This document shows positions 52,217 to 61,516 of a DNA stretch of 64,000 bases, piece after piece. The notes beneath the pieces are model-generated. The model saw nothing but the letters and a program-made list of their open reading frames with translations, did not search any database and was not told the DNA's origin. Location of the stretch: NCBI RefSeq assembly GCF_013778505.1, contig NZ_JAAOWU010000001.1, positions 1 to 64,000 on the forward strand, in the 5' to 3' direction. Made by a program: the position numbers and the translations under genes. Source of the DNA: Pseudomonas sivasensis. GTDB lineage: Bacteria; Pseudomonadota; Gammaproteobacteria; Pseudomonadales; Pseudomonadaceae. Positions within the stretch are counted from its first letter, which is position 1. Every line of letters starts with the position of its first letter.

Positions 52217-54361
52217 TTAAGAAATTTCGCGCCGGAACGGCGGTAAAGCATTCAGGATAGCTTTGCCGTAGCGCTGGGTGACCAAACGACGGTCGAGCAA
52301 GGTGATGGTGCCGCGGTCTTCTTCCGTACGCAGCAACCGCCCGCAGGCCTGCACCAGCTTCAACGAAGCATCCGGCACCGAGATTTCCATGAACGGGTTA
52401 CCGCCCCGCGCTTCGATCCATTCGGCCAACGCGGCCTCTACCGGATCATCCGGCACCGAGAACGGGATCTTGGCGATCACCACGTGCTCGCAGTACGCGC
52501 CCGGCAAGTCGACACCTTCGGCAAAGCTCGCCAGGCCGAACAATACGCTGGAGTCCCCGCCGTCGACGCGCGCCTTGTGCTTATTCAGGGTTTCCTGCTT
52601 GGACAGGTTGCCCTGGATAAACACCTGCTTGCGCCAGTCGCGGTCGAGGCCGTCGAACACGTCCTGCATCTGCTTGCGCGACGAGAACAGCACCAGCGTG
52701 CCCCGGGAGCCTTCGACCAAGCCCGGCAAGTCACGAATGATCGCGGCAGTGTGGGCCGGCGCGTCCCGAGGATCGGCCTTGAGGTCCGGCACCCGTAACA
52801 CACCGGCGTCGGCGTGATGGAACGGGCTCGGCACCACGGCGGTGACGGCTTTTTTCGGCAGCCCGGCGCGCATGCGGAACCGGTCGAAAGTGCCCAGGGC
52901 CGTCAGCGTGGCGGAGGTGACGAGGCAGCCGTAGGCCACGTTCCACAGATTGCGCCGAAGCATTTCGGCGGCGAGGATCGGGCTGGCATTGACCTCAATA
53001 TCAAACAGCGCGCCGCTTTCCGACAAGGTCAGCCAACGGGCCATGGGCGGGTTGTCTTCCGGGTCTTCGACGGTAAACGCGGTCCACAGCTCCCAGTTAC
53101 CTTGGGAACGGGACAACAGGCTGCCGAACAGTGGGTACCACTCCTCGGCCTGGTTACTGGCGATGCCGATATTGACCTCGCCATCCATACCTTCCTTGAG
53201 CAAATCCGTGAGACGGGTAAACAGGTCAGTCAGGCGTGAAAAGCCTTTCTTCAGTTCAATGCCCATTTCGCGCATATGCTCGGGGATCATCCCGCCGACA
53301 AAGCGGTGACGTGGGCGCTCACGGCCCTCCACATCTTCGCCGGGCCTGAAGTCGGCGACCTGCTCGCAGGCGCTGAACATGAACTGCTGCTGGGTCTTGA
53401 TCTCCCGCGCCAGCTCCGGCACCTGCTCAATCAGCTTGCCCAAGTCGCCGGGCAGCGGGTGCTGGGCGAGCAATTTGGTGAGGTTCTTCGCGGTGGTTTC
53501 CAGCCAGTCGGCGGTGGAACGCAGGCGCGTGTAGTGGGCGAAGTGGCCGATGGCCTTGTCGGGCAGGTGATGGCCTTCGTCGAACACATAGAGCGTGTCG
53601 CGAGGGTCCGGCAGGACGGCGCCGCCGCCCAGGGCCAGGTCGGCCAGGACCATGTCGTGGTTGGTGACGATTACGTCGACTTTGCCCATGCCCTCGCGCG
53701 CTTTGTAGAAAGCGCACTGACCGAAGTTCGGGCAATGGCGGTTAGTGCATTGGCTATGGTCGGTGGTCAGGCGTGCCCAGTCGGCGTCTTCAAGGGCGGT
53801 GGGCCAGCTGTCGCGGTCGCCGTCCCATTTATTGCCGGCCAGTTTCTCGATCATGCTGGTAAACAGTTTCTGGCTGACTTCATCAACCTCAATCTTGAAG
53901 CCTTCTTCTTCGAACAGCGACGCCGTGGCGGTCTGCGCGTGGCCTTCCTGCAGCAGCACGTCGAGCTTGGACAGGCACATGTAGCGGCCACGACCCTTAG
54001 CCAGGGCAAACGTGAAGTTCAGGCCGCTGTTGCGCATCAGGTCGGGCAGGTCTTTGTAGACGATCTGCTCTTGCAGGGCGACGGTAGCGGTGGCGATCAC
54101 CAGGCGTTTGCCTGCGGCCTTGGCGGTCGGGATCGCAGCGAGGCTGTAGGCAACGGTCTTGCCGGTACCGGTGCCGGCTTCGACGGCCACGACCGCTGGG
54201 TCACCTTCGCGGCGACCTTCGTCGTCGGTGTCGATATCCCCGAGGACCTTGGCCACTTCGGCGATCATCAGGCGTTGGCCGTAGCGCGGTTTCAAGCTCT
54301 TGGCTTCGAGAAAACGCGAGTAGGCGCCCTGGATCGTGGTTTTGAGTTCAGTGCTGATCAT
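52217..54361 (-). CDS. dinG: ATP-dependent DNA helicase DinG
   Basis: DinG (714 residues) is a 5'-3' XPD-like helicase that unwinds R-loops and forked DNA. Walker A EAGTGTGKT is at 62-70, the four Fe-S cysteines are at 129, 205, 210 and 216 (MCLSK, QCTNRHCPNFGQCAFY), the DEGHH box at 261-265 and later motifs SFAEGVDLPGAYCEHVVIAKIPF and QACGRLLRTEEDRGTI. Length and motif order match DinG rather than YoaA. It is divergent from the CopD-like gene. Its 3' end overlaps the upstream noncoding part of the agarase-like gene's region. Confidence 0.94.
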   Translation of the reverse strand: MISTELKTTIQGAYSRFLEAKSLKPRYGQRLMIAEVAKVLGDIDTDDEGRREGDPAVVAVEAGTGTGKTVAYSLAAIPTAKAAGKRLVIATATVALQEQIVYKDLPDLMRNSGLNFTFALAKGRGRYMCLSKLDVLLQEGHAQTATASLFEEEGFKIEVDEVSQKLFTSMIEKLAGNKWDGDRDSWPTALEDADWARLTTDHSQCTNRHCPNFGQCAFYKAREGMGKVDVIVTNHDMVLADLALGGGAVLPDPRDTLYVFDEGHHLPDKAIGHFAHYTRLRSTADWLETTAKNLTKLLAQHPLPGDLGKLIEQVPELAREIKTQQQFMFSACEQVADFRPGEDVEGRERPRHRFVGGMIPEHMREMGIELKKGFSRLTDLFTRLTDLLKEGMDGEVNIGIASNQAEEWYPLFGSLLSRSQGNWELWTAFTVEDPEDNPPMARWLTLSESGALFDIEVNASPILAAEMLRRNLWNVAYGCLVTSATLTALGTFDRFRMRAGLPKKAVTAVVPSPFHHADAGVLRVPDLKADPRDAPAHTAAIIRDLPGLVEGSRGTLVLFSSRKQMQDVFDGLDRDWRKQVFIQGNLSKQETLNKHKARVDGGDSSVLFGLASFAEGVDLPGAYCEHVVIAKIPFSVPDDPVEAALAEWIEARGGNPFMEISVPDASLKLVQACGRLLRTEEDRGTITLLDRRLVTQRYGKAILNALPPFRREIS

Positions 54362-54460
54362 GGATAGTCGGGCGCAAAAAACGCTGGATAAATTTTCAGT
54401 GGTTCGGATCGGCCGCTATCATACCCCGCTAATTAATCCCGCGCAGAACGGAGTACCACA

Positions 54461-54925
54461 ATGACCGCGTTTAGCCTCGCTTACACCCTGCATGTATTGG
54501 CCGCCCTGGTATGGGTGGGCGGTATGTTTTTCGCCTGGATGATCCTGCGACCCGCCGCCATGGCGGCACTTGAGGGCCCTGCCCGACTCAAGTTGTGGGC
54601 AAATGTGTTTCAACGTTTTTTCGTGTGGGTATGGGTGGCGGTGCTGGTTTTGCCGATCAGCGGTGTGGGCCTGCTGCAACTGCGTTTCAGCGGGTTTGAG
54701 ACTGCACCGCGTTACGTGCAGGTCATGATGGGCTTGTATCTGGTGATGACCGCGTTGTTTATCCGCATCCAGGCGTTGAAATTTCCGGAGTTGAAGGCGG
54801 CGGTGGCGGCTGAGGATTGGCCGGTGGGCGCGGCTGCGCTAGGGCAGATTCGCAAGTTAGTGGGGGTTAATCTGATTGTTGGGTTGGTGGTGGTCGCGAT
54901 TGCTTCGGCTCGGCCGATGTTCTGA
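54461..54925 (+). CDS. CopD-family membrane protein
   Basis: The 154-residue protein has four predicted helices and the CopD-like pattern: AYTLHVLAALVWVGGMFFAWMILRPAA with a helix-1 histidine, RFFVWVWVAVLVLPISGVGLLQLRF, then the helix GLYLVMTALFIRIQALKFPEL. CopD-like proteins are linked to copper or haem handling in the inner membrane; this one is a stand-alone short version. A TATCAT -10 lies about 45 bases upstream. Nothing near ties it to the bufferin operon beyond the metal theme. Confidence 0.75.
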   Translation: MTAFSLAYTLHVLAALVWVGGMFFAWMILRPAAMAALEGPARLKLWANVFQRFFVWVWVAVLVLPISGVGLLQLRFSGFETAPRYVQVMMGLYLVMTALFIRIQALKFPELKAAVAAEDWPVGAAALGQIRKLVGVNLIVGLVVVAIASARPMF

Positions 54926-54940
54926 GACGACCTTTAGCCC

Positions 54941-54999
54941 GCTATCGGCAGCAAGCCCCCCACACCCGGAATGCATTTCAAGGTGGGAGGGGCTTGAAG
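54941..54999. repeat. Degenerate REP remnants
   Basis: GCTATCGGCAGCAAGCCCCC and GGTGGGAGGGGCTTGAAG are eroded cores of two REP units in the inward-ended order, between the CopD-like and collagen-like genes (convergent). Neither arm keeps a perfect stem. Confidence 0.55.
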
Positions 55000-55001
55000 T
55001 A

Positions 55002-55760
55002 TCAGAGACGCTGAATAGTCACAGTCCCCGCAGGCCCAACCGGCCCCGGTTGTCCTTCCAAACCAGGACGGCCCTTTTCGCCGCCATCGGCGCGATACAC
55101 CAGGCAGCCTTTGGATTCCCCGCCTTTGCCCGGTTTGCCCGCTGTACCCGCCAGCCCGCCAGCGCCGCCGTCCACCCAGACCTTGATATGTTCAGCCGGG
55201 AAGTCCTTAGGCAACTCCACGCGTACCTGCGCACCCGCGCCCCCCGGCAGGCCATCACCGCCATTATCACCATTGAAACCGCGCCCGGCTGAGCCCCATG
55301 TGCAACCCGGATCCACACCATTGGCACCATCAAGCCCGGCATAACCCTGAGCACCGGCGCCGCCACGGGCATCCACCGACAGCTCTTCAGCCGCCAGCGA
55401 ATTGATGCGCAAGGTCAGGTCTCGACCGGCTTTCGCAGGTTTTTCATGGGTGCCTGGCGCGCCGCGCGAGGTGATCTGGCTGCCATGTTCCAGTTGCGCA
55501 TGACCCACCTGCAATTGCAGTCCGACAGCGCCGGGGACAATGGCGATACGTGCATCGCGCCCCAAATGCAGCTCATCGACGGTGACCTGGCTGATGGTCG
55601 AGGGGATCAGCAAGGTGCCGTAGTCCGCCACTTCCAAGCGTTCCAGCTGCAACACACTGGTGCTGCTGGGCAGGCGCATCAACGAGTTGGTTTCGACACT
55701 GACGCTCTGGGCCAGGGCAACGGGGCTGGCCAACAGAGCCAACAGAAAAACCTTACGCAT
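55002..55760 (-). CDS. Collagen-like secreted protein
   Basis: The 252-residue protein has a Sec signal (RKVFLLALLASPVALAQ) and a beta-rich N-terminal domain of about 110 residues (VLQLERLEVADYGTLLIP, VDELHLGRDARIAIVPG), followed by Gly-rich collagen-like stretches (GGAGAQGYAGLDGANG, GLPGGAGAQ, GGAGGLAGTAGKPGKGG, GRPGLEGQPGPVGPAG) interspersed with Cys (PGCTWG, KGCLVY). It may form a fibrous or adhesive surface structure. I use the second of two adjacent ATG codons, with AGGAG seven bases upstream. Function unknown. Confidence 0.72.
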   Translation of the reverse strand: MRKVFLLALLASPVALAQSVSVETNSLMRLPSSTSVLQLERLEVADYGTLLIPSTISQVTVDELHLGRDARIAIVPGAVGLQLQVGHAQLEHGSQITSRGAPGTHEKPAKAGRDLTLRINSLAAEELSVDARGGAGAQGYAGLDGANGVDPGCTWGSAGRGFNGDNGGDGLPGGAGAQVRVELPKDFPAEHIKVWVDGGAGGLAGTAGKPGKGGESKGCLVYRADGGEKGRPGLEGQPGPVGPAGTVTIQRL

Positions 55761-56004
55761 CATGGGGCTCCTGAGTGTTTTCAAATTTTTCTTTGATCGC
55801 ACAGTAACGACTTCTACAGGCGATTTGCCAGTGAAGGTTCAAAAAACTTGAAAGGGCGGCGATTAAAGAGAGGATCTGTGCCGCGGTACCCCATCCCCGC
55901 ATTCATTGAGGATGAACATAAAAGTAGGACTTTTCGCCATCACCTGCTCTAGGCCCACACGCTCAGCCGCGCTAGTCTCTACGGTCCTGATGTGAGGATC
56001 TCTG

Positions 56005-56502
56005 ATGACCGCTGGTTTTTCTGCCCGTACCCCCCAGCAAGCCCTGGCCGCATTGCTCGATCTGCACCAGCCCAAACGCCTGTTGCTGTTGGGTGCCAGC
56101 CAGTTCCCGGCGCTGGATGCCTTTAAGGAAGCGCATCCCGACACCCAAGTGTTTGTGGCAACGCCTGGGCCGTTGCCCGCAGAGCTGGCCGCGCTGCGCT
56201 TTGACCTGGCATTGGTGGTCGATTGCCTGGAGCACCTGTCAAAACCTCAAGGCCTGACCCTGCTCGGCGGGATTCGCAACCTCAACGCCAGCCGCATTGC
56301 GGTGCTGGTGGATCTGGGCGCCTGCGACTGGAAGGACACAGACTTCTTCTCTCTGGCCCTGCAGGCCGGCGAACGCTTCCAGCGCGATGAGCAGGTGCTG
56401 ACGCTGTTTACCTACGATCTGCTTGACTATAAACAGGTGCCGGACTGGCTCAATGCCCGCTTCTGGGCCAACCCGGAAAATTTCGGTAAGTATTGGTGGT
56501 AA
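56005..56502 (+). CDS. DUF6231-type protein (methyltransferase-like fold)
   Basis: The 165-residue protein has an N-terminal Rossmann-like strand-turn-helix ([17 protein letters not shown]), an Asp-containing strand ([13 protein letters not shown]) and a Trp/Phe-rich C-terminus ([17 protein letters not shown]). The fold suggests a degenerate SAM methyltransferase without a clear cofactor-binding Gly motif. I match it from memory to DUF6231, common in pseudomonads. It begins a four-gene run with 4- and 19-base gaps and then a 4-base overlap. Its role is unknown. Confidence 0.65.
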   Translation: MTAGFSARTPQQALAALLDLHQPKRLLLLGASQFPALDAFKEAHPDTQVFVATPGPLPAELAALRFDLALVVDCLEHLSKPQGLTLLGGIRNLNASRIAVLVDLGACDWKDTDFFSLALQAGERFQRDEQVLTLFTYDLLDYKQVPDWLNARFWANPENFGKYWW

Positions 56503-56506
56503 CCCA

Positions 56507-56977
56507 ATGAGTACATCCATTTGTCCCTGCGGCAGTGGCAACCTGCTGGATGCCTGCTGCGGTCATTATCACGCCGGTCACCCGGCGCCCTGCGCCAGCG
56601 CGTTGATGCGCTCGCGCTACAGCGCCTATGTGCTGGGCCTGGTGGACTATTTGGTGGCGACCACATTGCCCGCGCAACAGGCGGGTTTGGATCGCGAATC
56701 CATCAGCGCCTGGAGTGCCCAGAGCACCTGGCTCGGCCTTGAGGTGGAAAGCTCGGAGGTGTTCGGCGGCCAGCCGGAACATGCCTTCGTGACCTTTACA
56801 GCGCGCTGGCACGACAGCACCGGCGAACATAGCCACCGCGAACAGTCTTCTTTCGTACAGAATGACGGGCACTGGTACTTCATCGATCCGACGGTGGAGG
56901 TGAAGGCTGGGCGCAATGACGCGTGCCTGTGCGGCAGCGGGCAAAAATTCAAGAAGTGCTGCTCCAGCTACTTCTAA
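56507..56977 (+). CDS. YchJ-family protein with two SEC-C motifs
   Basis: The 156-residue protein has a SEC-C zinc motif at each end: [14 protein letters not shown] near residues 6-19 and [13 protein letters not shown] at the C-terminus, around an NTF2-like core ([37 protein letters not shown]). This is the YchJ family, cytoplasmic proteins linked to metal or ribosome-associated quality control by domain similarity. The ATG at 56507 lies four bases after the previous stop; the longer frame overlaps DUF6231. The C-terminal SEC-C resembles that of the small His-rich protein two genes on. Confidence 0.85.
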   Translation: MSTSICPCGSGNLLDACCGHYHAGHPAPCASALMRSRYSAYVLGLVDYLVATTLPAQQAGLDRESISAWSAQSTWLGLEVESSEVFGGQPEHAFVTFTARWHDSTGEHSHREQSSFVQNDGHWYFIDPTVEVKAGRNDACLCGSGQKFKKCCSSYF

Positions 56978-56996
56978 CCACAATAGGACCAACGCC

Positions 56997-57479
56997 ATGC
57001 TCCGGATCTACAGCTTGATGCTGGCGTTAATCTTCGGTCTAAGCGGCTGTGCGTCGTGGTTCGAGGACGACGCGCCGCCGCCCCACGTCTCTCTGGTTAA
57101 GGTCGAAGTGGTGCGGGCCAAGTTGCTGGAACAGAAATTCAAACTGTACTTTCGCGTAGACAACCGCGACGACGCCGACCTGACCGTGCGCGGCCTGATC
57201 TACAAGGTCACCCTGGATGATTTTGTGCTGACCGAAGGCGAGTCCAACGAATGGCTCACCGTGCCGCCCCGAAGCCATGCGTTTTTCAAAGTTTCCGTAC
57301 GCACCAACCTCTGGCCGCAGATACGCAGTGTCGTGCAGCTGTTGAAAAAACCCGACCAACCCGTGCCCTATCGCTTGGAAGGCGAGCTCAAAACCGGATT
57401 ATTCATCGGTTATGACGTGCAGGTGGCCCACAATGGCGTGATAATCCCCGGCGATTTTATTCCGGAGCGACATCAATGA
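56997..57479 (+). CDS. LEA/WHy-domain lipoprotein
   Basis: The 160-residue product has a lipoprotein signal ([12 protein letters not shown], lipobox LSGC) and a water-stress hypersensitive (WHy)/LEA type 2 domain: [39 protein letters not shown] with the DN...L pattern, followed by a beta-rich C-terminus. Such proteins are implicated in desiccation or envelope stress in other bacteria. The start at 56997 gives the correct signal. Its stop overlaps the ATG of the His-rich SEC-C gene. Confidence 0.8.
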   Translation: MLRIYSLMLALIFGLSGCASWFEDDAPPPHVSLVKVEVVRAKLLEQKFKLYFRVDNRDDADLTVRGLIYKVTLDDFVLTEGESNEWLTVPPRSHAFFKVSVRTNLWPQIRSVVQLLKKPDQPVPYRLEGELKTGLFIGYDVQVAHNGVIIPGDFIPERHQ

Positions 57480-57688
57480 CTCAGCAACCCCATGTCCATG
57501 GTCCTGACTGCAACCACGATCACGATCACCATGATCACGACCACGGCCACGATCACGGCCATGTCCACGGCCCGAACTGCGGCCACGCTCATCAAGAGCC
57601 AGTGCGCAACGCGTTGAAGGACGTTGGCCGCAACGATCCTTGCCCATGCGGCAGCGAGAAAAAATTCAAGAAGTGCCACGGGGCGTAA
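57476..57688 (+). CDS. His-rich SEC-C protein
   Basis: The 70-residue protein has a His/Asp-rich N-terminal stretch (16 His in residues 6-39, with [32 protein letters not shown] order) and a C-terminal SEC-C metal-binding motif [16 protein letters not shown]. It should bind several metal ions, perhaps Zn2+, Ni2+ or Cu+. It overlaps the LEA-type lipoprotein gene by four bases (ATGA). It ends the cassette; the next gene begins about 180 bases later. Function is not established. Confidence 0.82.
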   Translation: MTQQPHVHGPDCNHDHDHHDHDHGHDHGHVHGPNCGHAHQEPVRNALKDVGRNDPCPCGSEKKFKKCHGA

Positions 57689-57868
57689 GCTCGATACTGT
57701 AATAGGCGCCCGGCGACGGTTCGGGCATATGAATGGGCACGGAAGGCCAATCCGCCCAAGTCCTCTTGGGCCGTTCATGAAAATAAGGCTGAGCTCCTGC
57801 TTGCGTCGGTTCGCCGCGCTCACTAACGTAGCGCCTTTACTGACGCTACCCCCCGCAGGAGCTTTGCC

Positions 57869-60310
57869 ATGGCCTCGCCAGCCCTCTCACATTTTCTCCC
57901 CCGGTTCGGCGTTGCCGCGGCAGTGGCCAGTGCATTAAGCCTGGCCGGTTGCCAGCTCCAGAGCACCCAGGACACCTTGCCGCCCGTTGCGGGCGTACAG
58001 CCGATCAAAGGCCTGGCACAAAACGTGTCGGTGCGCCGCAATGCCCAAGGCATGCCGCTGATCGAAAGCAACACATTCCACGACGCACTGTTCAGCCTTG
58101 GGTATGTGCACGCCAGTGACCGCATCACCCAGATGGTCACCCTGCGCCTGCTGGCCCAAGGCCGTCTGGCAGAAATGTCCGGCCCAGAGGTGTTGGATGT
58201 CGACCGCTTCATGCGTGCGGTCAACCTGAAAAAAAGCGCCGGCGAGCTGTACAACGCCTCATCGCCGCGCCTCAAGCGCTTCTTCGAAGTGTATGCCCGT
58301 GGCGTCAACGCCTACCTGTTCCGCTACCGCGACAAGCTGCCGCCGGACCTGGCCCAGACCGGCTACAAGCCCGAATACTGGAAGCCGGAAGATTCGGCGC
58401 TGTTGTTCTGCCTGCTGAATTTCAGCGAGTCGGCCAACCTGCAAGAAGAGCTCGCCTCTCTGGTGCTCGCGCAAAAAGTCGGCGTCGACAAACTCGCCTG
58501 GCTTACCCCAAGCGCACCGGATGAGCCAATCCCACTGGCCGAAGCCGAGAAGCTCAAGGGCGTGAACTTCAGCCAGATCACCGGCCTGGCGGGGCTGGAC
58601 ACCGTCAGCCAGCAACTGGGCAGCCTCAATGCCCTGGCCGTGACCACGTCGAGCAACTGGGCCATCGGCCCGCAGCGCAGCCGCAGTGGCAAGAGCCTGC
58701 TGGCCAACGATCTCGCCGCCCAACCGCAAGCACCGTCGCCATGGAGCTACGTGCAGATTCGCGCCCCGAAATACCAGGCCGTCGGCGCCTCGATTGCCGG
58801 CTTGCCAACGCTGCTCTCCGGGTTCAACGGCAAAGTCGCGTGGAGCATGAGCACGGTCAAGGGCGATACCCAGGACCTGTTCCTGGAAAAGGTCAAACGC
58901 CAAGGCAACGCGCTGTACTACGAGAACAACGGCAAATGGCTGCCGGCCGGCGTGCGGAATGAAACCTTCTTCGTCAAAGGCCAGCGCTCGACTCGCGAAG
59001 TTGTCTACGAAACCCGTCACGGCGCCCTGCTCAACAGCAGCCAGGCGCTCACAAGCGGTCTGGGCCTGGCGTTGCAAACAGCCGACTTTAAAGACGACAA
59101 GAGCCTGGATGCGTTCTTCGACCTGTCCCGCGCGCAAAACGTCGCCAAAGCCTCGGATGCGACCCGCGAGATTCGCGCCATTGCCTTAAACATGGTGTTC
59201 GCCGACGCCACCAATATCGGCTGGCAGGTCACCGGCCGCTTCCCCAACCGCCGCGAAGGCGAGGGTCTGCTGCCGTCGCCAGGCTGGGATACGCGTTTTG
59301 ACTGGGACGGCTACGCCGACGCGATGCTGCATCCTTATGACCAGGACCCGGCCCAAGGCTGGATCGGCACCGCCAACCAGCGCACCGCGCCGCGTGGCTA
59401 TGGCATGCAGTTGTCCAACTCCTGGGACGCCCCGGAGCGCAGCGAGCGCCTGGCGCAATTGGCCAATGCCGGCAAGCACGACAGTCGTAGCATGATCGCC
59501 ATGCAATACGACCAGACCACCACGTTCGCCGCCAAGCTCAAGACCATGTTCCAGGCTCCGGGCATGGCCCAGCCGCTGAAACAGGCGATTGATGGGTTGC
59601 CTGCGGCCGAACAGACTAAAGCGCGTGAAGCGCTGAATCGCCTGATGGCCTTCGACGGTCGCCTCGTCGCGACATCCGCCGACGCGGCCCTCTATGAGTT
59701 ATTCCTGCAGGAAAGTACCAAGCAGATCTTCCTCGACGAACTCGGCCCGGAAAACAGCGCCAGTTGGAAAGCGTTTGTCAGCAACGCCAACCTCTCCTAC
59801 GCCGCCCAGGCCGACCACTTGCTGAGCCGCGAAGACAGCCCGTTCTGGGACGACGTGCGCACACCGCAGAAAGAAGACAAACCGGCGATCCTGGCCCGCA
59901 GCCTCGCGGCCGCGATCACCGCGGGCGACAACCAGCTGGGCGCCGATCACAAGGCCTGGCAGTGGGGCAAGCTGCACATCACCACCTGGAAGAACACTGC
60001 TGGCCAAGTCATTCGCGGCCCGTTGGCGTCCGGCGGTGACCACAACACCTTGAATCCGGCGCCGTATAGCTGGGGCCAGGATTTCAACACCACTCAAGTC
60101 CCGGCGCTGCGCATGATCGTCGACTTCGGCCAGGTGGAACCGATGATGGGCCAGGGCGGCATCGGCCAATCCGGCAATCCCGCCAGCCCGAGCTACGCCA
60201 ATGGCATCGACCCGTCGCTCAAGGCGCAATACCTGAGCTTCCCGATGCAGCCGCAGAACTTTGAGAAGGTCTATGGGAAAGCTCGGTTGACCCTGACTCC
60301 AGGCAAATAA
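57869..60310 (+). CDS. quiP: QuiP-like acyl-homoserine-lactone acylase
   Basis: The 813-residue precursor belongs to the penicillin-acylase (Ntn hydrolase) family and closely resembles QuiP. It has a lipoprotein-like signal (ALSLAGCQ) and the precursor cleavage site [10 protein letters not shown], where Ser262 becomes the N-terminal nucleophile after autoproteolysis of the spacer. Acylase signatures continue with [41 protein letters not shown] and the C-terminal [15 protein letters not shown]. Periplasmic QuiP degrades long-chain acyl-homoserine lactones, so a quorum-quenching role is likely. The ORF is complete. Confidence 0.88.
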   Translation: MASPALSHFLPRFGVAAAVASALSLAGCQLQSTQDTLPPVAGVQPIKGLAQNVSVRRNAQGMPLIESNTFHDALFSLGYVHASDRITQMVTLRLLAQGRLAEMSGPEVLDVDRFMRAVNLKKSAGELYNASSPRLKRFFEVYARGVNAYLFRYRDKLPPDLAQTGYKPEYWKPEDSALLFCLLNFSESANLQEELASLVLAQKVGVDKLAWLTPSAPDEPIPLAEAEKLKGVNFSQITGLAGLDTVSQQLGSLNALAVTTSSNWAIGPQRSRSGKSLLANDLAAQPQAPSPWSYVQIRAPKYQAVGASIAGLPTLLSGFNGKVAWSMSTVKGDTQDLFLEKVKRQGNALYYENNGKWLPAGVRNETFFVKGQRSTREVVYETRHGALLNSSQALTSGLGLALQTADFKDDKSLDAFFDLSRAQNVAKASDATREIRAIALNMVFADATNIGWQVTGRFPNRREGEGLLPSPGWDTRFDWDGYADAMLHPYDQDPAQGWIGTANQRTAPRGYGMQLSNSWDAPERSERLAQLANAGKHDSRSMIAMQYDQTTTFAAKLKTMFQAPGMAQPLKQAIDGLPAAEQTKAREALNRLMAFDGRLVATSADAALYELFLQESTKQIFLDELGPENSASWKAFVSNANLSYAAQADHLLSREDSPFWDDVRTPQKEDKPAILARSLAAAITAGDNQLGADHKAWQWGKLHITTWKNTAGQVIRGPLASGGDHNTLNPAPYSWGQDFNTTQVPALRMIVDFGQVEPMMGQGGIGQSGNPASPSYANGIDPSLKAQYLSFPMQPQNFEKVYGKARLTLTPGK

Positions 60311-60340
60311 ACCAGCTTTCTCCTGAAGAAACCGGGTCAA

Positions 60341-60433
60341 AATGTGGGAGGGTGCTTGCTCCCGATAGCAGTGGGTCAGCCAATACAAATTTGACTGATC
60401 CACCGCCATCGGGAGCAAGCACCCTCCCACATT
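60341..60433. repeat. REP doublet (REPIN), outward-ended
   Basis: Left arm GTGGGAGGGTGCTTGCTCCCGAT and right arm ATCGGGAGCAAGCACCCTCCCAC are inverse copies. The central base is T on the left and A on the right, where the unit at 2341 has G and C and the unit at 36466 has A and T, so pairing of the long stem is preserved. It separates quiP and the exonuclease gene. Confidence 0.88.
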
Positions 60434-60511
60434 TGGCTCTCTGCATTTAGATAGAACTTCTCCAGGTTCATTCTCCTCCTACTGATAAGCCCATCGCCCA
60501 CGGCACACCCC

Positions 60512-61516
60512 ATGGACCTTGTCATCGCCCGCCCTGAAGGTCTCTACTGCCCCGCCGGTGATTTCTACATCGACCCTTGGCGCCCGGTAGAAAGCTCCGT
60601 CATCACCCACGCCCACGGCGACCACGCCCGCACCGGCAACCAGCATTACCTGGCCGCCGCGCCCGGCGAAGGCATCCTGCGCTCGCGCCTGGGACAGGAC
60701 ATCAACCTGCAAACCCTGGCTTACGGCGAGAAACTGCAGCATCACGGCGTGACGTTGAGTTTCCATCCGGCCGGGCATGTGCTCGGCTCAGCCCAGGTGC
60801 GCCTGGAATACCAAGGTGAAGTCTGGGTGGCGTCTGGCGATTACAAAGTCGAGCCTGATGGCACCTGCGCGCCCTTCGAACCGGTGCGTTGCCACACCTT
60901 TATCACCGAATCCACCTTTGGCCTGCCGATCTACCGGTGGCAGCCCCAGGCGCAGATTTTTGCCGGGATCAACGATTGGTGGCAGGCCAATATCACTGCC
61001 GGCAAGGCCAGCGTGTTGTACTGCTATTCCTTCGGCAAAGCCCAGCGCATCCTGCATGGCATCGACGCCAGCATCGGCCCGATCCTCAGCCACGGCGCAG
61101 TCGAACCGCTGAACCGGGTGTACCGCGAGGCCGGCGTCTACATTCCCGAGACGCTCTACGCCGGTGACTTCACCAAGACCGACCCGCTGCTGCGCCAAGC
61201 CCTGATCATTGCCCCGCCCTCCGCCGGCGGCAGCAGTTGGATCAAGCGTTTCGGCGACTACAGCGACGCGTTCGCCAGCGGCTGGATGCGCCTGCGCGGC
61301 ACACGGCGGCGGCGCGGTGTGGACCGAGGTTTTGTGCTCTCGGACCACGCCGACTGGCCCGGTTTGTTGTGGGCCATCGAACAAACCGGCGCGGAACGGG
61401 TGATGGTGACCCACGGCTCAGTCGGCGTATTGGTGCGCCACTTGCGGGAAAAAGGCCTGGACGCCCAGGGTTTCACCACCGAGTACGGTGACGACGAAGA
61501 AGAGGTCAGCGCATGA
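60512..61516 (+). CDS. Ligase-associated DNA exonuclease
   Basis: The 334-residue protein is a metallo-beta-lactamase/beta-CASP-like exonuclease of the kind found beside bacterial ATP-dependent ligases. The metal motif is SVITHAHGDHARTG (His33, His35, Asp37, His38), with FHPAGHVLGSAQ, VASGDYK and SDHADWPGLL further on. It precedes the ligase gene by a four-base overlap (ATGA). Its product is probably a nuclease that trims ends before ligation; the family is described in Pseudomonas putida as Exo. Neighbour genes for the helicase and endonuclease are absent. Confidence 0.85.
   Translation: MDLVIARPEGLYCPAGDFYIDPWRPVESSVITHAHGDHARTGNQHYLAAAPGEGILRSRLGQDINLQTLAYGEKLQHHGVTLSFHPAGHVLGSAQVRLEYQGEVWVASGDYKVEPDGTCAPFEPVRCHTFITESTFGLPIYRWQPQAQIFAGINDWWQANITAGKASVLYCYSFGKAQRILHGIDASIGPILSHGAVEPLNRVYREAGVYIPETLYAGDFTKTDPLLRQALIIAPPSAGGSSWIKRFGDYSDAFASGWMRLRGTRRRRGVDRGFVLSDHADWPGLLWAIEQTGAERVMVTHGSVGVLVRHLREKGLDAQGFTTEYGDDEEEVSA

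Noticed and set aside
53276..54367. 363-residue plus-strand frame over dinG
   Set aside because: Antisense shadow of the helicase gene; no ribosome site or domain.
54461..54925. CopD-like protein as part of the bufferin copper system
   Set aside because: It lies 15 kb away in another operon-less setting; shared metal theme alone is not evidence.
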